Below are positions 26,553 through 35,046 of a stretch of DNA of 64,000 nt, piece after piece. The translations under genes were made by a program, and so were the position numbers. The stretch lies in the NCBI RefSeq assembly GCF_016461825.1, contig NZ_JAEMNU010000040.1:29758-93757 (forward strand), given 5' to 3'. The stretch's first letter is position 1; each line of letters begins with the position of its first letter. The notes beneath the pieces are model-generated. The model was given only the letters and a program-made list of their open reading frames with translations, ran no database searches and was not told the origin of the DNA. This DNA is from Rugamonas violacea. GTDB lineage: Bacteria > Pseudomonadota > Gammaproteobacteria > Burkholderiales > Burkholderiaceae_D.

Positions 26553-28026
26553 TGTTTTCTTCCTCCAGGGGCAGGCGCAGGCGCAGGGTGGTGCCCTGCC
26601 CGGCCTTGCCGTGTATGTTCAATTCGCCGTCGAAATGACGGCTGCGTTCGTGCATGCCGAGTATGCCCCAGGACTCGCGGTTGAGCAGACGCTCGGCTTC
26701 GATGCCCTTGCCGTCGTCGTCGATCACCACCTCCAACGCGCCGGCCACGCGGCGCACGCTCAGGCTGACCTGGCTGGCCTCGGCGTGCCGCACGACGTTG
26801 GTCAGCGCCTCCTGGACGATGCGGAACAGCATGGTGCTGCGCTCCGCGCCCAGTTCCAGCGCGGCGGCGGCGGCGTCGATGTGGCAGCTGCAGTGCAGGC
26901 CGGCGCGCTGACCGACTTGTTCGACATACCATTCCAGCGCCGCCCACACGCCCAGTTGGTCGAGCACGCTGGGGCGCAGGTCGGTGATGACCCGGCGCAC
27001 CGTGCCGATGGCGTCCTGCGCCAGCCCGGCGGCGTCGGCCAGCAGCGGCTCGGCCGGCCGGCCGGCTGCCTCGGCCCGCTCGATGGCCACCGTGATGTAG
27101 GCCTTGATGCCGGTCAGCAGGCCGCCCAGCTCGTCGTGGATCTCCTGGGCGATGCGTTTGCGCTCACCCTCCTTGATGCTCTCCTGGTGCGCCGCCAGGC
27201 GGCGCAGCTCGTGCTGCGACTGCAGCAGCGCCCGCTCGGCCAGCTTGTTGGGGGTGATGTCGATCAGGATGCCCTGCATGAACAGCGGCACGCCGGCGTC
27301 GTCGCGCACCACCTCGGCCTCGTCGCGGAACCAGTGCTCGGCGCCGTCGCGCGCGTACAAGCGGTACTCCTGGCGCAGCGCCGTGCCGGCGTAGCGGCTG
27401 GCGCCGATCGCCCGCAGCGCGGCGAGCCGCTCGTCCGGATGCATGCGGCTGGCGTGCAGGCCGGGCGTGCCCAGCCATTCGGCCGGCGTGTAACCCAGGG
27501 TCTGGATCTGCGGGCTGATGTAGCGCATGGTCTCGGCCGCGTCGAGCTCGGCGATGTAGGTGATCGCCTGGATCTGCTCGACCAGGGTGCGGAACTTGGC
27601 TTCGACCTGGCGCTTGTCGTCGAGCAGGCGCTGCTCGCGCAGCATGCGGTCGATGGCCTGCGGCAGGAAGCGCAGATAGTGGCCGTCGACGTCCTTGACC
27701 AGGTAGTCGCGCGCGCCACGGCGCATCGACTCGGCGGCCACGGCGGCGCTGTCGGCGCCGGTCAGCATCATCACCGGGATGGCCGTCGCCACCGGGTCGG
27801 CGCCGATGCGGGCGAGGAATTCGAGGCCGGTCAAATCGGGCAGGTGGTAGTCGAGCAGGATGCAGTCGGGCCGCTCGCTGTGCGCCAGCGCCAGGCCCTG
27901 CTGGCCGCTCTCGGTCTCCAGCAGCACGAAGTCGTGCTCCTTGTCTGCGGCGAAGGCGCGCCGGCAGGCGAGGCGGTCGACCACGTCGTCCTCGACGATC
28001 AAGACGCGGATCAGGTGCTTGTCCAT
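26542..28026 (-). CDS. receiver-PAS-HisKA_3 sensor kinase
   Basis: A 494-residue soluble kinase. Receiver 6-125 (IVEDDVVDRL, D59 in CILLDYHLPD, Lys in YLVKDVD), PAS with PAC about 142-265 (ISPQIQTLGYTPAEW, MQGILIDITPNK), then a NarX/DegS-type dimerisation helix with the acceptor His297 in EGERKRIAQEIHDELGG, and an HATPase (VQEALTNVVRHAEA, DDDGKGI, GILGMHERSRH). No membrane span. The N-terminal receiver may accept a phosphate from the FixL-like kinase encoded upstream, making a relay to the NarL/FixJ regulator (inference). Confidence 0.92.
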   Translation of the reverse strand: MDKHLIRVLIVEDDVVDRLACRRAFAADKEHDFVLLETESGQQGLALAHSERPDCILLDYHLPDLTGLEFLARIGADPVATAIPVMMLTGADSAAVAAESMRRGARDYLVKDVDGHYLRFLPQAIDRMLREQRLLDDKRQVEAKFRTLVEQIQAITYIAELDAAETMRYISPQIQTLGYTPAEWLGTPGLHASRMHPDERLAALRAIGASRYAGTALRQEYRLYARDGAEHWFRDEAEVVRDDAGVPLFMQGILIDITPNKLAERALLQSQHELRRLAAHQESIKEGERKRIAQEIHDELGGLLTGIKAYITVAIERAEAAGRPAEPLLADAAGLAQDAIGTVRRVITDLRPSVLDQLGVWAALEWYVEQVGQRAGLHCSCHIDAAAAALELGAERSTMLFRIVQEALTNVVRHAEASQVSLSVRRVAGALEVVIDDDGKGIEAERLLNRESWGILGMHERSRHFDGELNIHGKAGQGTTLRLRLPLEEENNGS

Positions 28027-28031
28027 GGCGT

Positions 28032-28445
28032 TCAGGGCATCTCGCTGAGGGTCCAGTACAGGTCGATCGAGCGCATCATCTCGACGAAGCGGCGGTAGTC
28101 GACCGGCTTGGCCATGTAGCCGGCCACGCCCAGGTTGAAGCTGCTCACCTTGTCCTGCTGCTCCTCCGAGGTGGTCAGCACGATCACCGGAATGCGGCGC
28201 AGCTCGGGATCGGCCTTGACCAGCTGGAGGAACTCGATGCCGTTCATGACCGGCATGTTCAGGTCGAGCAGGATGATGCAGGGGCGTTCCACGCCGGGCG
28301 CGCGCAAGTGCTCCAGCGCCGCCTCGCCGTTCTCCATGTTGACCACCGGGTTGCCGACGTGGATCTCCTTGAGCGCGCGCAGGATGGTCATCACGTCGAC
28401 GCGGTCGTCCTCGACCAACAGGATAGGTTTGCTGCTGTTTTTCAT
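28032..28445 (-). CDS. single-domain response regulator (Rcp1-like)
   Basis: A 137-residue stand-alone receiver. PILLVEDDRVDVMTI, the acceptor Asp in CIILLDLNMPVMNG, VIVLTTSEEQQD and the Lys of GYMAKPVDY. The LLDLNMPxMNG and SEEQQD features are typical of receivers that serve phytochrome- or PAS-type kinases. It lies between two kinases with gaps of 5 and 10 bases, so one operon; it probably shuttles phosphate between them. Confidence 0.93.
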   Translation of the reverse strand: MKNSSKPILLVEDDRVDVMTILRALKEIHVGNPVVNMENGEAALEHLRAPGVERPCIILLDLNMPVMNGIEFLQLVKADPELRRIPVIVLTTSEEQQDKVSSFNLGVAGYMAKPVDYRRFVEMMRSIDLYWTLSEMP

Positions 28446-28455
28446 GCGGGTGTCC

Positions 28456-29994
28456 TTATTTCGCGGCCGCCGACGGCGCCGCCTTGGGTAGCGTGAACCA
28501 GAAGGTGCTGCCTTGGCCGACCACCGATTCGACGCCGCACTGGCCGTGGTACATCTCGACGATTTTTTTGACCAGCGCCAGGCCGACGCCGGTGCTCTCG
28601 ATGCGGTCGCGCGAGGCCAGCGTCTGGAACAGCTGGAAGATGCGTTCGAAGTGGCGCGTCTCGATGCCGGGGCCGTTGTCGCTGACCGTGAAGCGCCAGT
28701 CGGCGCCGGCGTCGGCGCAGGCCACGTCAATCTGGCCGTCGGCCTTGTCCATGTATTTGATGGCGTTCGAAATCAGATTGTGGAACACCTGCTGGACCCG
28801 GGTCGGTTCCAGCACCACGGTGGGCAGGCCGGGCGCCACCGTCACGCGCACGCCGGCCGGCGCCGCCAGCAGGTCGACCACGTCGGCCAGCAGCTTGTTC
28901 AAGTCGACCGGCAGCAGCGCCTCCTTGACGCGGCCGACGCGCGAGTACTGCAGGATGCCGTCGATCAGCGCGCCCATGCGGTGCACGCGGTTGACCAGCA
29001 GCCGCATGTGCTCCTTGCCCTCGTCGTTGAAATGCTCGGCGTAGTCGGTGGCCAGCCAGTCGGCCAGCGAGCCGATGCCGCGCAGCGGCGCCTTCAGGTC
29101 GTGCGAGACGACGTAGGCGAAGTTGGTCAGCTCCTCGTTGGCGCTGCTGATCTCCTGCATCAGCGCGCGGTTGTGCTGCTCGGCGAGCTTGCGCGCGGTG
29201 ATGTCGCGCACCATGCCGGTGAACATGCGCCGGCTGCCCAGCTTCATCTCGGTCACCGTCAAGTCCATCGGGAACACCGTGCCGTCGCGGCGCAGACCCT
29301 CGACCTCGCGCCCGGTGCCGATGATCTTCTTCTCGCCGGTGTCCAGATAGTGCGCCAGATAGCCGTCGTGTTGGGCGCGGTGCGGCGCCGGCATCAGGAT
29401 CGCGACGTTGCGCCCGGCCGCCTCGGCCTCGCTGTAGCCGAACAGCGCCTGCGCGGCGGGGTTGAGGCGCTCCATGATGCCGCGCTCGTCGATGGTGATG
29501 ATCGCGTCGACCGCCGTCTCGAAGATGGCGCGCATGCGCGCCTCGCTCTCCTGCAGCGCCGCCTCGGCCTGCTTGCGGCTGGTGATGTCGTGGATGGTGG
29601 CCAGCACCAGCGGCTGCGCCTGCGAGCTTTGCAGCGGCGACAGGCTGACCTCGACGGGGAACTCGCGGCCGTCGCGGTGCAGCGCCATCAACTCGGCGCC
29701 GCCGCCCATGGCGCGCGGCCGCGGCTGGCTGAAGAAGTCGGCGCGCTGGCCGACGTGGGCGTGGCGCAGGCGTGCCGGCACCAGCATTTCGATGGTCTGG
29801 CCGAGCATCCCGGCGCGGTCGAAACCGAACAGTTTTTCCAGCGCCGGGTTGACCAGCACGATCTTGCCCTCGTGGTCGATAATCAGCATGGCGTCGGTGG
29901 CCGACGTCAGCAACCATTCCAGGCTCTGTCCTTCAAATACCAAATTCTTCAAGGGGATAATCCTGACGGCGTGCCGTTTCAATGGGAGCAACAT
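28456..29994 (-). CDS. FixL-like PAS-PAS sensor histidine kinase, probable haem oxygen sensor
   Basis: A 512-residue soluble kinase: PAS 1 about 22-140, PAS 2 about 150-268, HisKA with H298 in YVVSHDLKAPLRGIG, HATPase ending GQGSTFWFTLPK. PAS 2 has the FixL haem-pocket pattern: MPAPHRAQHDGYL (H209) and, exactly 20 residues on, R229 in IIGTGREVEG, the same spacing as the haem-ligand His200 and oxygen-contacting Arg220 of Bradyrhizobium FixL. So PAS 2 probably binds haem; PAS 1 lacks the motif. First gene of a four-gene signalling operon, with FNR-like boxes upstream. A TTG at 29953 with AGGA before it is an alternative start. Confidence 0.88.
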   Translation of the reverse strand: MLLPLKRHAVRIIPLKNLVFEGQSLEWLLTSATDAMLIIDHEGKIVLVNPALEKLFGFDRAGMLGQTIEMLVPARLRHAHVGQRADFFSQPRPRAMGGGAELMALHRDGREFPVEVSLSPLQSSQAQPLVLATIHDITSRKQAEAALQESEARMRAIFETAVDAIITIDERGIMERLNPAAQALFGYSEAEAAGRNVAILMPAPHRAQHDGYLAHYLDTGEKKIIGTGREVEGLRRDGTVFPMDLTVTEMKLGSRRMFTGMVRDITARKLAEQHNRALMQEISSANEELTNFAYVVSHDLKAPLRGIGSLADWLATDYAEHFNDEGKEHMRLLVNRVHRMGALIDGILQYSRVGRVKEALLPVDLNKLLADVVDLLAAPAGVRVTVAPGLPTVVLEPTRVQQVFHNLISNAIKYMDKADGQIDVACADAGADWRFTVSDNGPGIETRHFERIFQLFQTLASRDRIESTGVGLALVKKIVEMYHGQCGVESVVGQGSTFWFTLPKAAPSAAAK

Positions 29995-30029
29995 GGAAGC
30001 AAAGGCCAGTTTAACGTATTCAAGCTGTT

Positions 30030-30043
30030 ATGACAAAAGTCAA
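30030..30043. promoter_or_regulatory. FNR-like box close to the FixL-like gene
   Basis: ATGAC-AAAA-GTCAA, one base from the dyad consensus, 36 bases before the minus-strand start at 29994. Confidence 0.5.
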
Positions 30044-30079
30044 ACGGCGGTGGAGGCGGCGAGTCTTTTGTCGAAATTT

Positions 30080-30093
30080 TTGACCTAGATCAA
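30080..30093. promoter_or_regulatory. FNR/ANR box between divergent FixL-like and DksA-like genes
   Basis: TTGAC-CTAG-ATCAA. It can serve either direction: 86 bases from the kinase start and about 137 from the small leader frame of the DksA-like gene. Confidence 0.75.
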
Positions 30094-30229
30094 ATGCACC
30101 TACTGACTCAAGCTGTCTTCACAGTTACATTGCAATCAAAGCACTGCCAAGTACGGCCAAGCAAACCGCCGGTCGAGTCCGCCCTCCCTACGCATCCGCG
30201 CGCCAACGGCCCGCTAACCAGGAAACACC

Positions 30230-30295
30230 ATGTCAACTCCCGCCCGCCACTCCATCGTCAACGCGCCGCTGAGCCGCCGGGAACAGGCGGCATGA
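30230..30295 (+). CDS. 21-residue leader peptide overlapping the DksA-like gene
   Basis: ATG at 30230 with AGGAAA before it reads MSTPARHSIVNAPLSRREQA plus one Ala, and its TGA overlaps the ATG of the next gene (ATGA). The DksA-like ATG itself has only a weak GGAACAGG site, so coupling of its translation to this short frame is plausible. It could also be non-functional. Confidence 0.45.
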   Translation: MSTPARHSIVNAPLSRREQAA

Positions 30296-30687
30296 CGCCA
30301 TTCGCCAAGCAATTGCTCGACGAGTTCGGCGAGCAATTGCGCGCGCAGCGCCTGCGACTGATCGCCAACTTGCGCGAGCGCATGCACCAGGGCGACGATC
30401 CGCAGCATCTGGCGCTGGCCAACTTCTTTGAAAACGGCGGCGAGCAGGCCGAGGCGACAATGGAGAACGACGCCAACCTGGCCCAGCTGAGCCATGAGCT
30501 GGCCGAGCTGCGCAGCGTCGACGCGGCGCTGGGCCGCATCGCCGGCGGCACCTACGGCAGTTGCGTCAACTGCGGCGCCTTGATCGGCAGCGAGCGGCTG
30601 CGCGCCCAGCCGGACGCGCGCATGTGCCTGGCCTGCCAGGAGGAGGCGGAGCAACATCCGAACCGCCAGCGCGTCAGGCCGCACTGA
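30292..30687 (+). CDS. DksA/TraR-family zinc-finger protein
   Basis: A 131-residue protein: N-terminal coiled coil, then a zinc finger CVNCGALIGSERL...CLACQ with C-x2-C-x17-C-x2-C, the DksA/TraR type. In the coil tip DksA uses two Asp to reach the RNA polymerase active site; here the region has MENDANLAQ, so only partial similarity. It may modulate transcription through the secondary channel, in a low-oxygen context because of the FNR box upstream. Starts with an ATGA overlap to a leader peptide. Confidence 0.85.
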   Translation: MTPFAKQLLDEFGEQLRAQRLRLIANLRERMHQGDDPQHLALANFFENGGEQAEATMENDANLAQLSHELAELRSVDAALGRIAGGTYGSCVNCGALIGSERLRAQPDARMCLACQEEAEQHPNRQRVRPH

Positions 30688-30715
30688 GGAGCGCGGGGCG
30701 GGGGGGCGCCGCCGA

Positions 30716-31093
30716 TCAGGCGGCGGCCAGGTTCAAGGCCATCGCCAGCGCCGCATCCTGGGTCGACAGGTGGACCTGGAACCATAGCGGCAGCAGGCCC
30801 AAGGCCTCGCGCGCGGCGGCACGGTCGCCCGGAGCGACGGCGTGCAGCGCGCCGAGCACGCGGGCGTGCTGCTCGCGATGGCTCTTGATGACTGGATAGT
30901 CGATGCTCTCCATCAAGTCCTCCTCTTCGCGGAAGTCGCGTTCCAGATGCTTGACCAACAGCACGAAACCATCGTCGAGCGCGTCGTCGTCGGCATCGCC
31001 CAGATGCAACATCTGCGCCATCAACGCCTGGTGCGCCAAGTCGAGCGATTCGACTCCCAGCGCCATTTCCGGCGACCATTTCATCTGTTTCAT
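30716..31093 (-). CDS. bacteriohemerythrin
   Basis: A 125-residue four-helix protein with the di-iron ligand pattern of hemerythrin: His in LDLAHQAL, His and Glu in LVKHLERDFREEEDLM, the pair in SHREQHARV, and the final HLSTQD. It would bind O2 or NO reversibly. AGGAGG stands 5 bases before the ATG at 31093, a near-perfect site. The FNR box 92 bases upstream implies expression at low oxygen, fitting oxygen delivery or NO handling. Confidence 0.92.
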   Translation of the reverse strand: MKQMKWSPEMALGVESLDLAHQALMAQMLHLGDADDDALDDGFVLLVKHLERDFREEEDLMESIDYPVIKSHREQHARVLGALHAVAPGDRAAAREALGLLPLWFQVHLSTQDAALAMALNLAAA

Positions 31094-31184
31094 ATTGCCT
31101 CCTGCTGAGTAATGAATTCTTGCCGCGCAACGCGCATGCCCATTCCACTTTGAGCGCCTCGCCAAGCAAAGTCAGTAGCTTCGA

Positions 31185-31198
31185 TTGACCTAGATCAA
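31185..31198. promoter_or_regulatory. FNR/ANR box upstream of hemerythrin
   Basis: TTGAC-CTAG-ATCAA, identical in 14 bases to the box at 30080. It could also serve the rightward DUF1971 gene. Confidence 0.75.
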
Positions 31199-31261
31199 GT
31201 GGATCGGTAAAACAGCATTGCGCATGCTCAACCCAACAAAACATTTATATTAAATATTGCT

Positions 31262-31410
31262 TTAAAGCGTGACATCGCTTACCATCGGCTGTTCGAGGCC
31301 ACCACCAGCCGCCTGTTCGCGCCCGAACTGGCGGCCGAACTCATGCCGGTGGCACGACGCATCGGCGGCAGCCTGCCACACGGTTTTTCGGCGAGGTCGA
31401 AGTCGCCTGA
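31262..31410 (+). pseudogene. possible gene remnant
   Basis: An in-frame stretch coding for YHRLFEATTSRLFAPELAAE then LMPVARRIGGSLPHGF has normal protein-like composition and no start or ribosome site, and runs into a short tandem repeat and the DUF1971 start. It looks like the end of a decayed gene, but I cannot name the family. Confidence 0.25.
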
Positions 31411-31411
31411 G

Positions 31412-31441
31412 TCCAGCTTCATCCAGCTTCATCCAGCTTCA
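31412..31441. repeat. three 10-bp tandem repeats
   Basis: TCCAGCTTCA occurs three times in a row, ending 15 bases before the DUF1971 start. Confidence 0.9.
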
Positions 31442-31456
31442 ACTACCGGAGTCGCC

Positions 31457-31732
31457 ATGAAAACCCTGCCCGCCCACGTCAGCCATTACAAAAGCAGCCC
31501 CGAGTTCACCGAGACCAGCACGCCGGCCGCGCTGCAAAAAGGCCATACCACGGCCGCCGGCGTCTGGGGCCGCATCACCATCCTCGAAGGCAGCCTGCGC
31601 TACCACATCAGCGAACCCGAGCCGGAGGAGCTGCTGCTGACGCCCGAGCGGTTCGGCGTGGTCGAGCCGCAAATGCGCCACGAGGTCGAATTGGTCGGCC
31701 CGGTGCGCTTCCGTGTTGACTTTCATAAATAG
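31457..31732 (+). CDS. DUF1971 (YeaR-like) protein
   Basis: A 91-residue cupin-like protein: MKTLPAHVSHYKSSPEFTE, then TAAGVWGRITILEGSLRY and FGVVEPQMRHEVELVGPVRF, the DUF1971 pattern of E. coli YeaR, whose gene responds to nitrate and nitric oxide. The exact role is unknown; tellurite resistance and nitrosative stress are proposed for relatives. It lies next to hemerythrin, which fits an NO/low-oxygen response. Confidence 0.88.
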   Translation: MKTLPAHVSHYKSSPEFTETSTPAALQKGHTTAAGVWGRITILEGSLRYHISEPEPEELLLTPERFGVVEPQMRHEVELVGPVRFRVDFHK

Positions 31733-31821
31733 CAACGTTAGTTTCTTCTATGTAATTATGATGTCACAAATGGCAGGTATGCTGGGTGTACTTTCGAAGT
31801 CCCCACACCTTGGACACCACC

Positions 31822-33513
31822 ATGACATTCCCCAAGCTGACCACCGGTCTCCGCGTTATCGCCTCCTTCGCCATCGTTTTGCTGGTGATGGCCTGCATGT
31901 CGGCGCTGGCGCTGTGGCGCATGCACAGCGCCGACGCGCTGACCTCCGACCTGGTACACGACAAGCTGGCGCGCCAACAGCTCAGCGCCGAACTGCTCGC
32001 CGCCGCCCGCCTGAACGGCCTGCGCGCCACCTCGATCGCCCGCAGCGACAGCCTGGAAGTGGCCGAATACTTCCTCGCCGAGCTGGCCGGCGGCCAAAAA
32101 GCCCAGGCCGCGCTGGAACAGCAGCTCGCCGCCCTGCCGCAGAACGGCGCCGAGCAAACGCTGTGGCGCGCCGTGCAACAGCACAAGAGTAGTTATCTGA
32201 CGGTGCAGACGGAGGTGTTCCGCCTCAAGGATCTCGGCAAGACGCAGGAGGTCGGTGAGCTGGTCGACACCCGCATGGCCGCCACCTTCAAACAGTACGG
32301 CGCCGCCATCGAAGCGCTGCTGCGGCACCAAACCGGCCAGGCGCGCGCGCTGGCCGAGGAGTCGGCCAGTCAGTTCCGCCACAGCCAGATCCTGCTCAGC
32401 GTTCTCGGCGCCGCCGCCCTGCTCACCTGCGCCGTGCTGGCCTGGCGGCTCACCCGCAGCATCGTCGCGCCGCTCAAGCAGGCCGTCACGCTGGCGCTGC
32501 GCGTCGCCGCCGGCGACCTGCGCGCCACGCTGCAGCATGAGCGCAGCGACGAAATCGGCCAGTTGCTCGACGCCTTGAACGACATGAACGGCCGCCTGGC
32601 CCACACCGTCGCCCAGGTGCGCGACGGCGCCGCCGACATCGACCACGCCTCGCGCGAAATCGCCGCCGGCAACCTGGACCTGTCGCGCCGCACCGAGCAG
32701 CAGGCCGACGCGCTGGTGGAAACCGTGTCGTCGATGGAGCAGCTGACCATCACCGTCAAACAGAACAGCGGCAACGCCCGCGCCGCCAACCAGTTGGCGC
32801 AGTCGGCCTCGGACGTGGCCGGCCAGGGCGGCCGCGTGGTGTCCGACGTGGTCGAGACGATGGAGGCGATCAACGACTTCGCCCACAAGATCGTCGACAT
32901 CACCGGCGTCATCGACGGCATCGCCTTCCAGACCAACATCCTGGCGCTCAACGCCGCTGTGGAGGCGGCGCGTGCCGGCGACCAGGGACGCGGCTTCGCC
33001 GTCGTCGCCGGCGAGGTGCGCAACCTGGCGCAGCGTTCGGCCACCGCCGCGCGCGAGATCAAAAAGCTGATCAACGACTCGGCCGAGAAGATCGACAACG
33101 GCAGCCAGCTGGCCAAGACCGCCGGCGCGACCATGCACGAGGTGGTGCAAAGCGTGCAGCGGGTGACGGCCATCATGGCCTCGATCAGCCAGGCTAGCGC
33201 CGACCAGGAGAGCGGCATCGAGCAAATCAACGTCGCGCTGACCGAGATGGACGGCGCCACCCAGCACAACGCCGCCATGGTCGAGGAGGCGGCCAGCGCC
33301 GCCGAGGCCATGCACCGGCAGGCCAACAAGCTGACCGCGCTGGTCAGCCACTTCAAGGTCGACCCGGTGGATGGCAGCGCTCAGCGCGCGCCGGCCGCCG
33401 GCGTGGTGCGCCTGGCGCCGCGTGCCGCGACGGCCAAGGCGCTGGCCATATCGCCCCGCGCGAGCCGCCAGGCCGCGCTGGCCGAAGCGACGCGCCGGCT
33501 CCTGCGCGCCTGA
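31822..33513 (+). CDS. methyl-accepting chemotaxis protein
   Basis: A 563-residue transmembrane chemoreceptor. TM1 is about residues 10-28 (IASFAIVLLVMACMSAL), then a four-helix-bundle periplasmic sensor (4HB_MCP) to about 190, TM2 near 192-212 (LLSVLGAAALLTCAVLAW), a HAMP domain with IVAPLKQAV, and the signalling hairpin with IAFQTNILALNAAVEAARAG and GFAVVAGEVRNLAQRSA that contacts CheA and CheW. The C-terminus lacks a clear CheR-tether pentapeptide. It stands alone; the ligand is not predictable. Confidence 0.95.
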   Translation: MTFPKLTTGLRVIASFAIVLLVMACMSALALWRMHSADALTSDLVHDKLARQQLSAELLAAARLNGLRATSIARSDSLEVAEYFLAELAGGQKAQAALEQQLAALPQNGAEQTLWRAVQQHKSSYLTVQTEVFRLKDLGKTQEVGELVDTRMAATFKQYGAAIEALLRHQTGQARALAEESASQFRHSQILLSVLGAAALLTCAVLAWRLTRSIVAPLKQAVTLALRVAAGDLRATLQHERSDEIGQLLDALNDMNGRLAHTVAQVRDGAADIDHASREIAAGNLDLSRRTEQQADALVETVSSMEQLTITVKQNSGNARAANQLAQSASDVAGQGGRVVSDVVETMEAINDFAHKIVDITGVIDGIAFQTNILALNAAVEAARAGDQGRGFAVVAGEVRNLAQRSATAAREIKKLINDSAEKIDNGSQLAKTAGATMHEVVQSVQRVTAIMASISQASADQESGIEQINVALTEMDGATQHNAAMVEEAASAAEAMHRQANKLTALVSHFKVDPVDGSAQRAPAAGVVRLAPRAATAKALAISPRASRQAALAEATRRLLRA

Positions 33514-33557
33514 GAATTGCGCCGCTGGCGCGCAACGATGCTGGAGGCGGTCGTTTT

Positions 33558-34511
33558 TTAATCGCGCAGCGACACCACACGGTCGCCCTCGCCCGGCTTG
33601 CAGCCTTCGGCAAGGGCTGTCCAGCCCCGGTGAACCACAATCCGCTGCTCGTCATGGCATAGTTCGACCCGCTCGCTGGCAGGGTAGCGCGCCCGCACGA
33701 AGGTCTCGATGGTCGACGGCAGACTGACTTGCAGCCGCATCGCCCGGCGGTCATCGTAGGGATGGTCGTCCATTTGCAGCAGCGGCACGAAATACGCGGC
33801 CAGCATCAGGAAACGCGAATCGACATTCACCGGCTCCGGTGAATAGCGCTCGTCGCGCAGCCATTGCTGGGCGCGCGCGCGCAAATCGTCGCCGTCCGCC
33901 AGACCGCCCCAGCCGGCGGCCAGCATCTCCATGATCCATTGATTGCAATTCTGGTAGCGCAGGCTGAAGGCATAGGCGTTGGCGCTGTATTGCGCGGCCA
34001 GCAGATGCTGCACGCGCGGCATGTCGAGCAAGGCTGGCCGCAGCGGTTGTATCGCCCGCGCCGGCAGACGCACGATGGACAAATAGCCCATCGCCGGATC
34101 GTCCGTGCCCATGGCGAAGCCGGCCAGGCCCTGATCGAAGATTCTCGGCCGGCTTTCGTCGCAGGCATAGTACAACTGCCGCGCCGACCAGATGCCGTTG
34201 TCGGCGCGCCAGGCCAGCGCGGCGTGCGAATAGCGGATGCCGAAGCGCGACAAGTCAAGTCCCGAACGGCTGACCAGGGCGACACCGTCATCGCCGCCGG
34301 CCAGCTCCTCGCGCAGCACGGCGGCGAAGCGCAACAGGCGGTCCTGCTCGGAAGCGGTCAGCGGCTGCGAACGGTCGCAAAAACGCGACGCGCCGGACGA
34401 GCCGGACGAACTCGACGCGCCGCCGGCCTGCGCCGCGCCGGCCACGCCTAGCGCCACGCAGGCCAAGCCGGCCAGCGCCAAGACGCGGGCCGGCGCACCG
34501 GCTAACTTCAA
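33558..34511 (-). CDS. DUF2145 secreted protein
   Basis: A 317-residue exported protein of DUF2145. With the TTG at 34511, which overlaps the preceding TGA, it begins MKLAGAPARVLALAGLACVA, a clean signal peptide. An ATG 36 bases upstream would add a charged extension before the signal, so the TTG is preferred. Family-like segments are FGIRYSHAALAWRA, YACDESRPRIFDQGLAGF and YQNCNQWIMEML; the Ser-His, Cys and Asn-Cys-Asn-Gln residues are suggestive of an NlpC/P60-like catalytic site, but that is conjecture. Last gene of the long minus-strand run. Confidence 0.85.
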   Translation of the reverse strand: MKLAGAPARVLALAGLACVALGVAGAAQAGGASSSSGSSGASRFCDRSQPLTASEQDRLLRFAAVLREELAGGDDGVALVSRSGLDLSRFGIRYSHAALAWRADNGIWSARQLYYACDESRPRIFDQGLAGFAMGTDDPAMGYLSIVRLPARAIQPLRPALLDMPRVQHLLAAQYSANAYAFSLRYQNCNQWIMEMLAAGWGGLADGDDLRARAQQWLRDERYSPEPVNVDSRFLMLAAYFVPLLQMDDHPYDDRRAMRLQVSLPSTIETFVRARYPASERVELCHDEQRIVVHRGWTALAEGCKPGEGDRVVSLRD

Positions 34512-34966
34512 AGGCTGACCGGGCGCGAAGCCAACTCGCCGTACCACTCGTCGGCCAGCACCAGGTAGAACGGCTGGCGCGTGTCGCCACGGCCGAATTC
34601 GATGCCATACACGCGGTTGCGCGCGTACATCGCATCGCCGGCGGCGAGGCGCTGCTGGTCGAACGTCTCGCGTGGCAGGTCCAGCACGACGCGCTGTTGC
34701 GGGTCGTCGGCCTGCATCGTCACGCGCGTGCGGTCGGCGTGGTCGGGTGTGGCGGCGATCTGGATGATGCGGTATTCGCCGTCGGCGACCTTGCGCTTGT
34801 CGTCGCGCGAGCTATTGCTGGAACCGCCGAGCGAGTCGGACACGCTGCCGCTCGACGCCGAACCGGCGCTGGAAGCCGACGATGCGAAGCTATCGGCATG
34901 GACATTCAAAGTGGCGGCCAGCGCAGCGGCCGTCAAGATCAGGCGTAACGAAAGAGAGGTCGACAT
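34508..34966 (-). CDS. small secreted protein, unrecognised
   Basis: A 152-residue protein with a signal peptide (LSLRLILTAAALAATLNVHA) and a Ser/Gly-rich spacer of about 30 residues, then a compact domain with GEYRIIQIAATPDHADRTRV, VVLDLPRETFD, RNRVYGIEFG and PFYLVLADEWYGELASRPV. No family recognised. It is coupled to the DUF2145 gene by a TTGA overlap, so the two exported proteins probably act together; DUF2145 genes are often preceded by a small gene of this kind. Confidence 0.7.
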   Translation of the reverse strand: MSTSLSLRLILTAAALAATLNVHADSFASSASSAGSASSGSVSDSLGGSSNSSRDDKRKVADGEYRIIQIAATPDHADRTRVTMQADDPQQRVVLDLPRETFDQQRLAAGDAMYARNRVYGIEFGRGDTRQPFYLVLADEWYGELASRPVSL

Positions 34967-35046
34967 CGGAAGTTCCTATGTTTGAAAACGGCCAGTATAA
35001 GAGCTTTCTCATTTCAGCCGCGCCAATAATTCATCTGCCGCAGTAT

